A stretch of 60,263 nucleotides of DNA, from positions 1 through 60,263 of the forward strand of contig JAFYEE010000117.1 in assembly GCA_017544405.1 (NCBI GenBank), written 5' to 3'. The translations under genes were made by a program, and so were the position numbers. The first letter of the stretch is position 1; each line of letters starts with the position of its first letter. This DNA is from Lachnospiraceae bacterium (lineage in GTDB: Bacteria > Bacillota > Clostridia > Lachnospirales > Lachnospiraceae). Below are positions 32,718 through 41,932 of this stretch, piece by piece. Below the pieces are notes generated by a model. That model made no database searches. It was given only the letters and a program-made list of their open reading frames with translations, and was not told the origin of the DNA.

Positions 32718-34448
32718 TTATAATTCGAACAGCAAAAGCAGATTTACGGTCCATTCGGCACCGATCAGGAAGAGCAACAGCGCCAGCATGGAAACAACGA
32801 TATGCCCTCTGCGGGGGCTTTCCTGCGGCTTGCCGGAAAGTGCCATTCCCACCGTGATGGAACCGGTACAGACGGCCAGCAGCAGATAGCGCACATTCAT
32901 GGTACAGACGAAGGGCTGTGCAAAGACCACCTTGATCAGACAGAGGTAATTGGCTACCGTGGTTCCGATGATCAGGATCTTGCTTTCCCAGGCGGGCCAT
33001 TTTTTGAACGCCACGACGGCGGAACAGATCACAAAGGCCGCGCACAGGATGCATACGACGGTGAAGCAGGTCACACCGAGGAAATTGCTGAAGGGCGTAT
33101 ACTTGTAATTGTATCCTTCATTGAAGGTGGCATGCTTCAGGACGGAGAGCAGGATATTGTGCTCGATGTAGCCGTCGCTGCGCTGATAGGAGGGCGTCAG
33201 ATACATCAGCCCGTCCTTGAAATCGAACAGCAGCTCCTGCTTGGTAAAATCGGGCAGGAACATATCATAGGTCTCGTTCACCCGCGGGAAATAATCGAGG
33301 GGCACACCAAACCGGACCAGATTGTAGATGGAATGCCAGAGCCCGCAAACGCCGGAGATCAGGCCGAAGCATGCAAACTGTCCGATGTATTTTTTCCATT
33401 CCTTCCGGTCCTTCCACACGACCAGCAGCATGAAGACCGCCATGGAAAAGGCCAGGACCGCACCGGACATCTTTGCCATCATCGAGCACCCGATGCCCAG
33501 GCCCATCAGACAGATGTCCCGGAGACGGTGAGTTTCGCGCCAGCACAGACCGAAATAGATCGCGATGACGCCGAGCGTGCAGGCGAGGGGGTCATTGTTC
33601 GTGGCGCCGCTGTTCATGATCATGTAAGGGATGGCCGTCATGCAGGCAAGCACAAGGCTGGTGCCGGCCGCATCGACTCCGAGCTTTACACAGATTTTGG
33701 CCAGGAAGAGGAGCAGGACCCCGGCGAGGAAGAAATCAAAGGTCTGGGCGATCTCGTCCGCCTGTTCTCCCAGCATCGCGCCGGTCAGTTCCTGAAGCTT
33801 CAGATACTTAGCCAGCAGGAAATGATAGAGCGGCGGGTGATAGAGCTGATCGTAGCCGATCGGGGAAAAGCTTAAGACCGGATCCCCGGCGTACAGATGA
33901 TAGGCATAGCCGATATGGCCGTAGGATCTCTCATCGAAGGTTCCCATATCATTCTCGAAGATATGGCCCTGCATCAGCGTGATATACGTAAATCGGACCA
34001 GCAGCGCACATCCCAGCGAATAGATCACCTGGCCGTCCGCATGGAATCCTTCCTTAAACAGAAGCAGCGGAAGGAGGGATACCGCGAGAAACAGGATCAA
34101 TATCCCCCAGAAAAAAACGGATTCGTTCGCTGGACCGGGAAGCAGATAGGCCACGCGCATTTCGCAGATGTGATGGATCAGATACAGCGTAGGAACCGCG
34201 AGCATGGAAAACTGCAGCCCGGCGATCAGTTTCTTCCAGTTCCGCCCGGATACGAAGCACCAGAGAAAGCACGCGGCCGGTATACTGAAGAGGACCGTGA
34301 GCGTGATCATCTGGGGCGTTTCGAATTTGACCAGCTCCTGCCAGCGGCCGATGCGTCCCACCAGAAAGCAAAATGCAAAGAGGATCGCAACGTAAAAATA
34401 TGTAAATGTGGGAGAATCCACGGAAAAATCGGTTTTGGTTCCCTTCAT
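32718..34448 (-). CDS. Polytopic GT-C-like membrane glycosyltransferase
   Basis: The 576-aa protein has about a dozen predicted membrane helices. The first extracytoplasmic loop reads ENDMGTFDERSYGHIGYAYH, with the acidic residues expected for GT-C (ArnT/PMT-type) enzymes that use lipid-linked sugars, and a PPLYHFLLAKYLK segment follows, as in this fold. The acceptor is unknown. It could glycosylate a cell-surface polymer or protein together with the FAD enzyme encoded downstream. ATG 34448 begins MKGTKTDF before the first helix; AAGGAG sits about 8 nt upstream on the minus strand. It is divergent from the HD-GYP gene, separated by 150 bp. Confidence 0.8.
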   Translation of the reverse strand: MKGTKTDFSVDSPTFTYFYVAILFAFCFLVGRIGRWQELVKFETPQMITLTVLFSIPAACFLWCFVSGRNWKKLIAGLQFSMLAVPTLYLIHHICEMRVAYLLPGPANESVFFWGILILFLAVSLLPLLLFKEGFHADGQVIYSLGCALLVRFTYITLMQGHIFENDMGTFDERSYGHIGYAYHLYAGDPVLSFSPIGYDQLYHPPLYHFLLAKYLKLQELTGAMLGEQADEIAQTFDFFLAGVLLLFLAKICVKLGVDAAGTSLVLACMTAIPYMIMNSGATNNDPLACTLGVIAIYFGLCWRETHRLRDICLMGLGIGCSMMAKMSGAVLAFSMAVFMLLVVWKDRKEWKKYIGQFACFGLISGVCGLWHSIYNLVRFGVPLDYFPRVNETYDMFLPDFTKQELLFDFKDGLMYLTPSYQRSDGYIEHNILLSVLKHATFNEGYNYKYTPFSNFLGVTCFTVVCILCAAFVICSAVVAFKKWPAWESKILIIGTTVANYLCLIKVVFAQPFVCTMNVRYLLLAVCTGSITVGMALSGKPQESPRRGHIVVSMLALLLFLIGAEWTVNLLLLFEL

Positions 34449-34531
34449 GAGAAATACTCCTTCAGTTCACAATCCCTATTATTCTATCATAAAGGAATGT
34501 AAAATAAAACACGGTTGCCGCACAGGATTCT

Positions 34532-34560
34532 TTGCAGGGACGAAAAGAATGGTTTATAAT
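34532..34560 (+). promoter_or_regulatory. Sigma-A promoter of the HD-GYP gene
   Basis: TTGCAG (34532-34537) and a perfect TATAAT (34555-34560) lie 17 bp apart, 38 bp before the start codon. Confidence 0.65.
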
Positions 34561-34598
34561 ATAAGAGATTAATTATACGTTCCACACAGGAGAAACGG

Positions 34599-35831
34599 AT
34601 GGCAGTGAAGCGCAAGCTGATCAGTACTCGTACGCTCGAGTCCGGCATGCGGATCGACCAGACGATTACGGACAGCAGAACCGGTAAGGAAATGATCGTC
34701 AAAGGGACCTATCTGGATGATTTTCAGATAGGCTATTTGCGGTCCAAGGGAATCGCCAGCATCTATGTCAGTGAGGGAGATCCCGACCCGGACGAGCTGG
34801 AATTTCATATGTCCGCGAAGGCGATCGAGAATATCGCGAAAGAAACCAAAGCGGACGCACCCAAGGTAGAGATCAGCCGCGAGGTCTTAAAGCAGGTGGG
34901 AGAGGGCGTGCAGTATATGTTCTCGAACACGAACTCCGAGAATTTCGCGGAAGCGTCCCAGAATGTCTCGCGGGAGCTGGTCAAGGCCGTCCTGAGCAAT
35001 GACGCGGTGGCGATGGATATTACGATGCTCAAGTCGAGCGATGACTATACCTTCCGCCACAGTGTCGAGGTGGCGACGATGTCCATGCTCCTCGGGAAGA
35101 ATTACGGGCTCACCCGCGCGGAGCTGGAGGAGCTTTGCATCGCAGGCCTTCTGCATGACATCGGCAAGTCCCGCATTCCGAATGAGGTGCTCAACAAGGC
35201 GGGCCGGCTGACGGATGAGGAATTCGCCCTGATGAAGCAGCATTCCCTGTTCGGCTTCCAGATCCTCAAGGAGAAGCAGAATTTTTCCGAGGCGATCATG
35301 CTCGGCGTACTGCAGCATCACGAGAAGCTCAACGGGCGCGGCTATCCGGTGGGTTCTCCCGCTGAGAAGATCCACAAGTTTGCCCGCATCATTGCGGTTG
35401 CCGATATTTATGATGCGCTTGTCACAAAGCGTCCCTACAAGGATCCCTTTTCCCAGCGTGTCGCGGTCGAGATGATCATGGCGATGACGGATGAGCTGGA
35501 GATGGAAGCCATCAAAACCTTCATGCGCAGCGTCAATATCTTCGCGGTCGGAAGCATGGTCAAGCTCCACAATGGAGAGAAGATCATCGAATATGCGAAG
35601 GTGGTGCAGAATTTTGACGGGTATCCGAACCGGCCCAAGGTCGTCGGCGTGGATACCGGTCAGGTCTATGACCTGCTCAATGACAGCCACTATCTGAGCC
35701 TGGCCGTCGACAAGCTGCAGGCGAAGGAGGGCGAGGAAGAGAAGGTCGAAAAGACGGTGGATCCGCACGCGCAGCCGGCCCCTCCGTCGCCGGATACGCC
35801 GCGTCCCGCGGATGAAGAGCCGGTACAGTAA
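34599..35831 (+). CDS. HD-GYP domain cyclic di-nucleotide phosphodiesterase
   Basis: A 410-aa protein whose N-terminal 70 residues resemble the DUF3391 domain and whose HD-GYP domain spans about 145-345: HSVEVATMSMLLG, HDIGKSRIPNEVLNKAG, HHEKLNGRGYP (here GRGYP carries the GYP) and AVADIYDALVTKRPYK. All metal ligands look present, so hydrolysis of cyclic di-GMP (or a related dinucleotide) is expected. The tail is Pro/Ala-rich and acidic. There is no membrane helix. The PerM-family gene 45 bp downstream is probably in the same transcript. Confidence 0.9.
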   Translation: MAVKRKLISTRTLESGMRIDQTITDSRTGKEMIVKGTYLDDFQIGYLRSKGIASIYVSEGDPDPDELEFHMSAKAIENIAKETKADAPKVEISREVLKQVGEGVQYMFSNTNSENFAEASQNVSRELVKAVLSNDAVAMDITMLKSSDDYTFRHSVEVATMSMLLGKNYGLTRAELEELCIAGLLHDIGKSRIPNEVLNKAGRLTDEEFALMKQHSLFGFQILKEKQNFSEAIMLGVLQHHEKLNGRGYPVGSPAEKIHKFARIIAVADIYDALVTKRPYKDPFSQRVAVEMIMAMTDELEMEAIKTFMRSVNIFAVGSMVKLHNGEKIIEYAKVVQNFDGYPNRPKVVGVDTGQVYDLLNDSHYLSLAVDKLQAKEGEEEKVEKTVDPHAQPAPPSPDTPRPADEEPVQ

Positions 35832-35876
35832 TTGGACATCTGTGTATTACATCAAGCGAAAAGTGAGGAGTGAAAC

Positions 35877-37121
35877 ATGAGAAAGAAGATCGCGGAATGG
35901 CTGAACAAACCATGGGCCGCGTATACCTTTGCCGTCTGCAGCGGCGTGCTGCTCTTTGTGATCCTGACGAATCTTAAGCCAATCTTCGGCGTGTTCGAAG
36001 GCGCCTTTGCGGTGCTTTCGCCGATCATCACCGGCACCGTGATCGCCTATCTGGTGAATCCGCTGGAAGTATATTTTGAGAATAAGTGGTTTAAGAAGAT
36101 CAAAAAGGAGAAGATCCGCCATACGATCGGAGGCGTGGTGGCCCTGATCTTCCTGATAGCCATCATTACCCTGCTTCTGAATATGCTGATCCCTTCGGTA
36201 GTGGAGAGCGTGTCCGTCATCGCATCCAATACCGATACTTACCTTGCAAAGCTCGAAGAGTACGGGGACAACATCATCGTCCTGGCCGGCCGGTTCAATA
36301 TCGACGCGCGCAATTTCACGGCCTCCTGGGAGAATTCCCTCTCCTCGATCGTATCGAGCCTGCCCGAGAAGGCGGCGACGCTGCTGGCTACCTCGATGAA
36401 TGTGGGAACGGGGATTGCCAACGGACTCATCGGACTGATCCTGGCGGTCTATTTCATCTTCGGCAAAGAGACCATGGTGAACGGCATCCGCAGGCTGCGT
36501 TCCTCGATCCTGCGCCCGGAAGTTTATGAGCGCAACAGCCGCTTTTTCCTGCGCTGTCACAAGATCCTGGTCCGGTACATCAGCTACGATCTGGTGGACG
36601 GCATCATCGTGGGTATGGTAAATGCGCTCCTGATGGCGATCTTTGGCATGCCCTATATCGCTCTGGTGTCCGTGGTGGTGGCCATCACCAATCTGATCCC
36701 GACCTTCGGTCCCGTGATCGGAGCCGTCATCGGCGGCTTCATCCTGGTCCTGACCAATCCCGTGCAGGCCCTGATCTTCCTGATCTATACGGTGATCCTT
36801 CAGACGATCGACGGCTATGTGTTAAAGCCCAAGCTCTTCGGGGATTCCCTTGGGGTGCCCGGCGTGTGGATCCTGATCACGATCATCATCGGCGGAAAGC
36901 TGTTCGGGATGGTCGGCATCCTTCTCTCCATTCCCTTTGCGGCGATCTTTACCTTCGTCTATGAAGAGCTGATCTTGCCCTGGTTTGTGAAGAAGAGGGA
37001 TGAGCGGTCCATGAAGCGGATGAAGGGAGGTCCCGAGCAGGCACAGGCGGAAGAAAGCGCAGTACCTGCTGCGGAAGATGCAGCTCCGGAAGCGGAGGAT
37101 GGGCCCACCGTCGGAAAATAA
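35877..37121 (+). CDS. AI-2E family (PerM-like) transporter
   Basis: The 414-aa membrane protein has about eight helices in the PF01594 pattern: helices near residues 15-35 and 35-60, a soluble loop with acidic and Tyr residues, then a helical half containing PTFGPVIGAVIGGF, the QTIDGYVLKPKLFGDSLG segment and IIIGGKLFGMVGILLSIPFAA. Members export diverse small molecules or cations; the AI-2 role applies only to some. The C-terminal tail is Ala/Glu/Pro-rich. Start ATG 35877 after GTGAGGAGTG. It ends before a bidirectional terminator shared with carB. Confidence 0.88.
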   Translation: MRKKIAEWLNKPWAAYTFAVCSGVLLFVILTNLKPIFGVFEGAFAVLSPIITGTVIAYLVNPLEVYFENKWFKKIKKEKIRHTIGGVVALIFLIAIITLLLNMLIPSVVESVSVIASNTDTYLAKLEEYGDNIIVLAGRFNIDARNFTASWENSLSSIVSSLPEKAATLLATSMNVGTGIANGLIGLILAVYFIFGKETMVNGIRRLRSSILRPEVYERNSRFFLRCHKILVRYISYDLVDGIIVGMVNALLMAIFGMPYIALVSVVVAITNLIPTFGPVIGAVIGGFILVLTNPVQALIFLIYTVILQTIDGYVLKPKLFGDSLGVPGVWILITIIIGGKLFGMVGILLSIPFAAIFTFVYEELILPWFVKKRDERSMKRMKGGPEQAQAEESAVPAAEDAAPEAEDGPTVGK

Positions 37122-37143
37122 AACGAAACATGGGATGCGCACA

Positions 37144-37179
37144 AAAAAAGTCCTGCCCGGGTTCGGGCAGGACTTTTTT
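37144..37179. terminator. Bidirectional terminator between the PerM-family gene and carB
   Basis: AAAAAAGTCCTGCCCG (37144-37159) pairs perfectly with CGGGCAGGACTTTTTT (37164-37179) around GGTT. The A and T runs allow termination of both converging transcripts. Confidence 0.93.
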
Positions 37180-37192
37180 ACATTCCGGAAAC

Positions 37193-40100
37193 TTACGCCT
37201 CGATCAGTGCATGCCATTCCTGCAGGGAGAGAACCTCTTCGTCGCCTCCCGCAAGCACGACGCCGATGCCTTCCGCGGCCGCTTTGGCTGCCGCGATGGT
37301 GGTGATGTAAGGCACCTTGTACTTGATCGCGGACTTGCGCAGGTAGCTGTCATCGTGGATGCTGCTCTTGCCGATCGGAGAGTTCACGATCAGCTGAATC
37401 TGGCCGTTGGCAATGAGGTCCGTGATGTTGGGACGGCCCTCATAGAGCTTGTTCACCTTTTCCGCCTTCACACCGGCTGCGGTGATCAGATCATAGGTAC
37501 CGCCGGTTGCCAGGATCCGGAAGCCGTCCTGGGCAAAGGCCTTTGCGACATCGACGACCTCAGGCTTGTCCTGCGTGTTGACGGAGATCAGCACGGTACC
37601 GGACGTAGGAAGCGGAGACTGGGCGCCTTCCTCCGCCTTGACGAAGGCTTCACCGGAAGTGCGCGCCAGACCGAGAACCTCACCGGTGGAGCGCATCTCG
37701 GGTCCGAGGATCGGGTCGACCTCCTGGAACATATTGAAGGGAAAGACCGCTTCCTTGACTCCGTAGTAGGGAATCTTACGCTCTCTGAGGGAAGGAACGG
37801 GAGAGGGTCTGCCGGTCAGCTCGGAGGTGATGATATCGGTAGCAATCGGCACCATGCGGATGCCGCATACTTTGGAGACGAGAGGAACGGTACGGGAGGC
37901 TCTCGGATTGGCTTCGAGCACGAAGACCTTGCCGTCCTCGATCGCGTACTGCATGTTCATCAGACCGACGACATGCATTTCCTCCGCGATCCTGCGGGTG
38001 TATTCCTTGATCGTCTCCAGTGCGTCCGAAGGGATATGCCGGGAGGGGATGATGCAGGCGGAATCACCGGAGTGGATGCCGGCCAGCTCAATGTGCTCCA
38101 TCACGGCAGGAACATAGGCGTGGGAGCCGTCACTGATCGCGTCGGCTTCACATTCCATCGCGTGATGCAGAAAACGGTCGATCAGGATCGGACGATCGGG
38201 CGTGACGCCGACCGCTGCATGCATGTAATCGGTCATGCTCGCATCGTCATAGACGACCTCCATGCCGCGGCCGCCCAGGACATAAGAGGGACGCACCATG
38301 ACAGGGTATCCGATCCCGCCCGCGATGGAGATGGCCTCCTCGACCGTGGTCGCCATGCCGGACTCGGGCATCGGGATGCCAAGCTTGTCCATGACCATGC
38401 GGAACTGGTCGCGATCCTCCGCCAGATCGATGACCGCGGGGGAGGTGCCGAGGATCTTCACCCCGTATTTTTCCAGATCCGCCGCGAGATTCAGCGGTGT
38501 CTGTCCGCCGAACTGCGCGATGACGCCGACCGGGTTCTCCTTGTGATAGATGCTCAGGACATCCTCCAGGGTCAGAGGCTCGAAATAGAGCTTGTCAGAG
38601 GTGTCGTAGTCCGTGGAGACGGTCTCGGGATTGCAGTTGACGATGATGGTCTCAAAGCCGAGCTTCTTCAGGGACATCGCCGCGTGGACGCAGCAGTAGT
38701 CAAATTCAATGCCCTGTCCGATGCGGTTCGGGCCGCCGCCGAGGATCATGACCTTCTTGCGGTCCGTGCTGACCGGATTGTGATCCGGCGCATTATAGGT
38801 GGAGTAGAAGTAAGCGCTGTCCTGCGTTCCGCTGACGTGCACGCCGTCCCAGCTCTGCTCGAGGCCGGCTGCGATGCGGGCATTTCGGATCTGCTCCTCG
38901 GGGATCGCAAGGATCTCGCTTAAGTAGCGGTCGGAGAAGCCGTCCTTCTTGGCCTGCAGCAGGAGAGAGATCTCCGGAAGGGAACCCTTGCTCTTAACCA
39001 GCTCCTCCTCCTCCTCTACGAGCTCCTTCATCTGCTCGAGGAACCAGGCCTTGATATGGGTCAGGGCGTGGATCTCCTCCACCGTGGCCCCCTTGCGCAG
39101 TGCCTCATAGGTGATGAAGTGGCGCTCGCTGCTCGGTGTGATGAGGAGCTTTAAGAGCTCCTCCTTGGAGAGCTGATCGTAATTTTTCACATGGCCGAGG
39201 CCGTAGCGCCCCTTTTCCAGGGAGCGGATGGCCTTCTGAAGGGCTTCCTTGTAATTCTTGCCGATGCTCATGACTTCGCCGACGGCGCGCATCTGGGTAC
39301 CGAGCTTGTCCTCGACGCCCTTGAATTTTTCGAAGGCCCAGCGGGCGAACTTGACGACGACATAATCGCCGTCCGGCTTGTATTTGTCCAGCGTGCCGTA
39401 CTTGCCGCAGGGGATCTCCGAGAGGGTCAGTCCGGAAGCAAGCTTGGCCGATACGAGAGCGATCGGGAAGCCGGTGGCCTTGGAAGCCAGCGCGGAGGAA
39501 CGGGAGGTGCGGGGGTTGATCTCGATGACGATGATGCGATCGGACTTCGGATCATGGGCGAACTGTACATTCGTTCCGCCGATGACGCCAATGTGCTCGA
39601 CGATCTTGTAAGCCTGCTCCTGCAGACGCTTCTGAACCTCCTCGGAGATCGTCAGCATCGGAGCGGTACAGAAGGAATCACCGGTGTGGACGCCCATCGG
39701 ATCCACATTTTCGATGAAACAGACGGTGATCATGTGATTGTCCTTGTCACGCACGACCTCGAGCTCGAGCTCCTCCCAGCCGGTGACACATTCCTCCACG
39801 AGTACCTGATGTACCAGGGAGGCCTGGAGACCGCGGGCGCAGACGACCTGCAACTCCTCGCGGTTGTAGACGAGGCCGCCGCCGGCGCCGCCCATCGTAT
39901 ACGCGGGACGCAGGACTACGGGATATCCGAGCTCGTCGGCGATCTTCAGCGCTTCGTCCACCGAGTAGGCCACTTCACTTTTGGCCATCTCGATGCCGAG
40001 CATATTCATGGTCTTCTTGAATTCAATGCGGTCCTCGCCGCGCTCGATCGCATCCACCTGGACGCCGATGACCTTGACATTGTATTTGTCCAGGACCCCG

Positions 40101-40414
40101 GCCTTGTAGAGCTCGGAGCACAGATTCAGTCCGGACTGGCCGCCGAGGTTCGGAAGGAGGGCATCGGGGCGTTCCTTTTTGATGATCTGCTCAAGACGCT
40201 CCACATTCAGCGGCTCGATGTAGGTAACATCCGCCATCTCGGGGTCGGTCATGATCGTCGCGGGGTTCGAATTGACCAGCACGATCTCATAGCCGAGACT
40301 GCGCAGCGCCTTGCAGGCCTGCGTGCCGGAATAGTCGAACTCACACGCCTGTCCGATGATGATGGGACCCGAGCCGATGATCAGCACTTTGTGAATATCT
40401 GTTCTTTGTGGCAT
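37193..40414 (-). CDS. carB: Carbamoyl-phosphate synthase large subunit
   Basis: The 1073-aa protein has the duplicated ATP-grasp architecture: first carboxyphosphate domain (about 1-400, starting KVLIIGSGPIIIGQACEFDY), oligomerisation domain, second carbamate ATP-grasp domain (from about 550, GGGPNRIGQGIEFDYCCVH), and a C-terminal MGS-like allosteric domain. It makes carbamoyl phosphate from bicarbonate, ATP and ammonia for pyrimidine and arginine synthesis. ATG 40414, 8 nt after AGGAGG, is preferred to the upstream in-frame ATG at 40435. No carA or other pyr/arg gene lies beside it. A TATAAT at 40455-40460 (minus strand) is the probable -10; its -35 is weak. Confidence 0.96.
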   Translation of the reverse strand: MPQRTDIHKVLIIGSGPIIIGQACEFDYSGTQACKALRSLGYEIVLVNSNPATIMTDPEMADVTYIEPLNVERLEQIIKKERPDALLPNLGGQSGLNLCSELYKAGVLDKYNVKVIGVQVDAIERGEDRIEFKKTMNMLGIEMAKSEVAYSVDEALKIADELGYPVVLRPAYTMGGAGGGLVYNREELQVVCARGLQASLVHQVLVEECVTGWEELELEVVRDKDNHMITVCFIENVDPMGVHTGDSFCTAPMLTISEEVQKRLQEQAYKIVEHIGVIGGTNVQFAHDPKSDRIIVIEINPRTSRSSALASKATGFPIALVSAKLASGLTLSEIPCGKYGTLDKYKPDGDYVVVKFARWAFEKFKGVEDKLGTQMRAVGEVMSIGKNYKEALQKAIRSLEKGRYGLGHVKNYDQLSKEELLKLLITPSSERHFITYEALRKGATVEEIHALTHIKAWFLEQMKELVEEEEELVKSKGSLPEISLLLQAKKDGFSDRYLSEILAIPEEQIRNARIAAGLEQSWDGVHVSGTQDSAYFYSTYNAPDHNPVSTDRKKVMILGGGPNRIGQGIEFDYCCVHAAMSLKKLGFETIIVNCNPETVSTDYDTSDKLYFEPLTLEDVLSIYHKENPVGVIAQFGGQTPLNLAADLEKYGVKILGTSPAVIDLAEDRDQFRMVMDKLGIPMPESGMATTVEEAISIAGGIGYPVMVRPSYVLGGRGMEVVYDDASMTDYMHAAVGVTPDRPILIDRFLHHAMECEADAISDGSHAYVPAVMEHIELAGIHSGDSACIIPSRHIPSDALETIKEYTRRIAEEMHVVGLMNMQYAIEDGKVFVLEANPRASRTVPLVSKVCGIRMVPIATDIITSELTGRPSPVPSLRERKIPYYGVKEAVFPFNMFQEVDPILGPEMRSTGEVLGLARTSGEAFVKAEEGAQSPLPTSGTVLISVNTQDKPEVVDVAKAFAQDGFRILATGGTYDLITAAGVKAEKVNKLYEGRPNITDLIANGQIQLIVNSPIGKSSIHDDSYLRKSAIKYKVPYITTIAAAKAAAEGIGVVLAGGDEEVLSLQEWHALIEA

Positions 40415-40501
40415 AAGAGGACCTCCTGTGTTCATTCAAATTTACATCCGTAACATTATAAGGGAAAAAGCCTTTGGAAAAAAGAGAAAATTCTTTCAAT
40501 G

Positions 40502-40510
40502 TGTTATAAT
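40502..40510 (+). promoter_or_regulatory. Extended -10 element before the RNase H gene
   Basis: TGTTATAAT (40502-40510) combines an upstream TG with a perfect TATAAT, so a weak -35 is tolerable. It lies 68 bp before ATG 40579 in the divergent spacer with carB. Confidence 0.5.
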
Positions 40511-40578
40511 AATCCGGAGTGCGGGCAAAATCAGTAAAATTGCATCTGTAATCTTTTAAAACGGGATAAAATAAATCA

Positions 40579-41055
40579 ATGAAAGAGATAAATGTCTACG
40601 TCGACGGCAGCTATAACGATGTCATCAAAAAATACGCGTTCGGCTGTGTTTTCCTGCCGGAAGGAGAGCCCGTGCGGCTGGCCTTCGGAAACGGGGATCA
40701 TCCGGAGTCCTTAAAGCAGCGCAATGTGACGGGGGAGATGCTCGGCGCCATGTATGCGGTGCAGTGCGCGCGCAAAAGCGGGTACGAGTGCATCCATATC
40801 TTCTATGATTACTCCGGTATCGAATGCTGGGTCACCGGTGCCTGGAAGAGCAAGAACGACCTCACAAAAAAATACGCCCAGGCGATGCGCGGCTGGGGGG
40901 CGGACATCCGGATCGTCTTCCACAAGGTGCCGGCGCATTCTCATGTGGAGTACAACGAGCTGGCGGACGAGGTGGCCAAACGCGGCCTGACCGAAGGGGC
41001 CGGGATCCCGCCGGTGCGGGCGATCTCCGAGCTGGAGGCGTATGAAAAGATCTGA
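40579..41055 (+). CDS. Ribonuclease H (RNase HI family)
   Basis: A compact 158-aa RNase HI fold. NVYVDGSY holds the first catalytic Asp (D9), the Glu lies in RNVTGEMLGAMYAV, the third acid in IFYDYSGIECW, and the last in the VEYNELADEVAKR helix. It should cleave RNA in RNA-DNA hybrids. There is no N-terminal hybrid-binding domain. The basic protrusion is represented by AWKSKNDLTKKY. No obvious Shine-Dalgarno precedes ATG 40579, which follows an A/T-rich leader. It is followed by the pseudouridine synthase gene after 77 bp. Confidence 0.85.
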   Translation: MKEINVYVDGSYNDVIKKYAFGCVFLPEGEPVRLAFGNGDHPESLKQRNVTGEMLGAMYAVQCARKSGYECIHIFYDYSGIECWVTGAWKSKNDLTKKYAQAMRGWGADIRIVFHKVPAHSHVEYNELADEVAKRGLTEGAGIPPVRAISELEAYEKI

Positions 41056-41132
41056 GAGCACAGGAGGATGCGCCGGTCTGCCGCTTTCCCGGGAAGGGAG
41101 AAGGAGACGGACGCAGGAGAAAGGGGACGTAA

Positions 41133-41912
41133 ATGCGTGATCCGGTGGAGCGTGGAATCCGCATCAATAAATATCTGGCCGCGTGCGGGATCTGCTCAAG
41201 GCGCGAGGCGGACCGCCTGATCGCGGAAGGTGTCGTCACGGTAAACGGTGCGGCTGCGGAGCCCGGGACGGTCGTGACGCCGCAGGACGCCATCTGCGTA
41301 AACGGGAAAGCCGTCACCCGTCCGAAGGAGCGCAAGGTGATCCTCGCCTTCTACAAGCCGGTCGGACTCACCTGCACGGAACGCGATGCGCACGCGGAGA
41401 AGGTATTGTCCGATTATGTGAAATACCCGGTGCGTGTGACCTATGCCGGGCGCCTCGACAAGGACTCCGAGGGACTGCTTCTTCTGACCAATGACGGGGA
41501 TCTGATCGATCGCATGATGCGCGGATCCGCCGGCCATGAGAAGGAATACATCGTGAGGGTCAGCCGGGAGCTCGGAGGAGATGCGCTTAAGCGGATGGCG
41601 GCCGGGATCTACCTGAAGGATCTCGGGCAAAAGACGCGCCCCTGCGAAGTGGAACAGACCGGAAAGTTTACCTTTCGCATCGTGCTGACCCAGGGACTGA
41701 ACCGCCAGATCCGGCGCATGTGCAAGGCGGTCGGGTATGAGGTCACGCAGCTAAGGCGCGTGCGGGTCGTGAATATCACCCTCGGAAACCTGAAGCCCGG
41801 GGAGTACCGGGAGCTTACGGAGGAGGAGCGCAGGGAACTGTACCGGATCTGCGCCGGATCCGCAGAAGGGAAAGCAACGCAGGAAGCAGGGCATTTGCCG
41901 GAAAAATCATAA
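41133..41912 (+). CDS. RsuA/RluB/RluF-family rRNA pseudouridine synthase
   Basis: A 259-aa enzyme: an N-terminal S4 RNA-binding domain (RINKYLAACGICSRREAD and following, about 10-60) and the catalytic domain with AGRLDKDSEGLLLLTNDGD, where D109 is the nucleophile. The Lys in the motif and the LNRQIRRMCKAVGYEV segment are more like RluF (23S U2604) than RluB or RsuA, but the target uridine cannot be fixed by eye. The C-terminus carries a low-conservation tail after the EERREL helix. ATG 41133 follows AGGAGAAAGGGG. ligA starts 20 bp after the stop. Confidence 0.88.
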   Translation: MRDPVERGIRINKYLAACGICSRREADRLIAEGVVTVNGAAAEPGTVVTPQDAICVNGKAVTRPKERKVILAFYKPVGLTCTERDAHAEKVLSDYVKYPVRVTYAGRLDKDSEGLLLLTNDGDLIDRMMRGSAGHEKEYIVRVSRELGGDALKRMAAGIYLKDLGQKTRPCEVEQTGKFTFRIVLTQGLNRQIRRMCKAVGYEVTQLRRVRVVNITLGNLKPGEYRELTEEERRELYRICAGSAEGKATQEAGHLPEKS

Positions 41913-41932
41913 GGACAAAGAGAGAAACCTAC

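Noticed and set aside
37130..40453. Long plus-strand open frames antisense to carB
   Set aside because: carB is unmistakable on the minus strand; the antisense translations have no family features.
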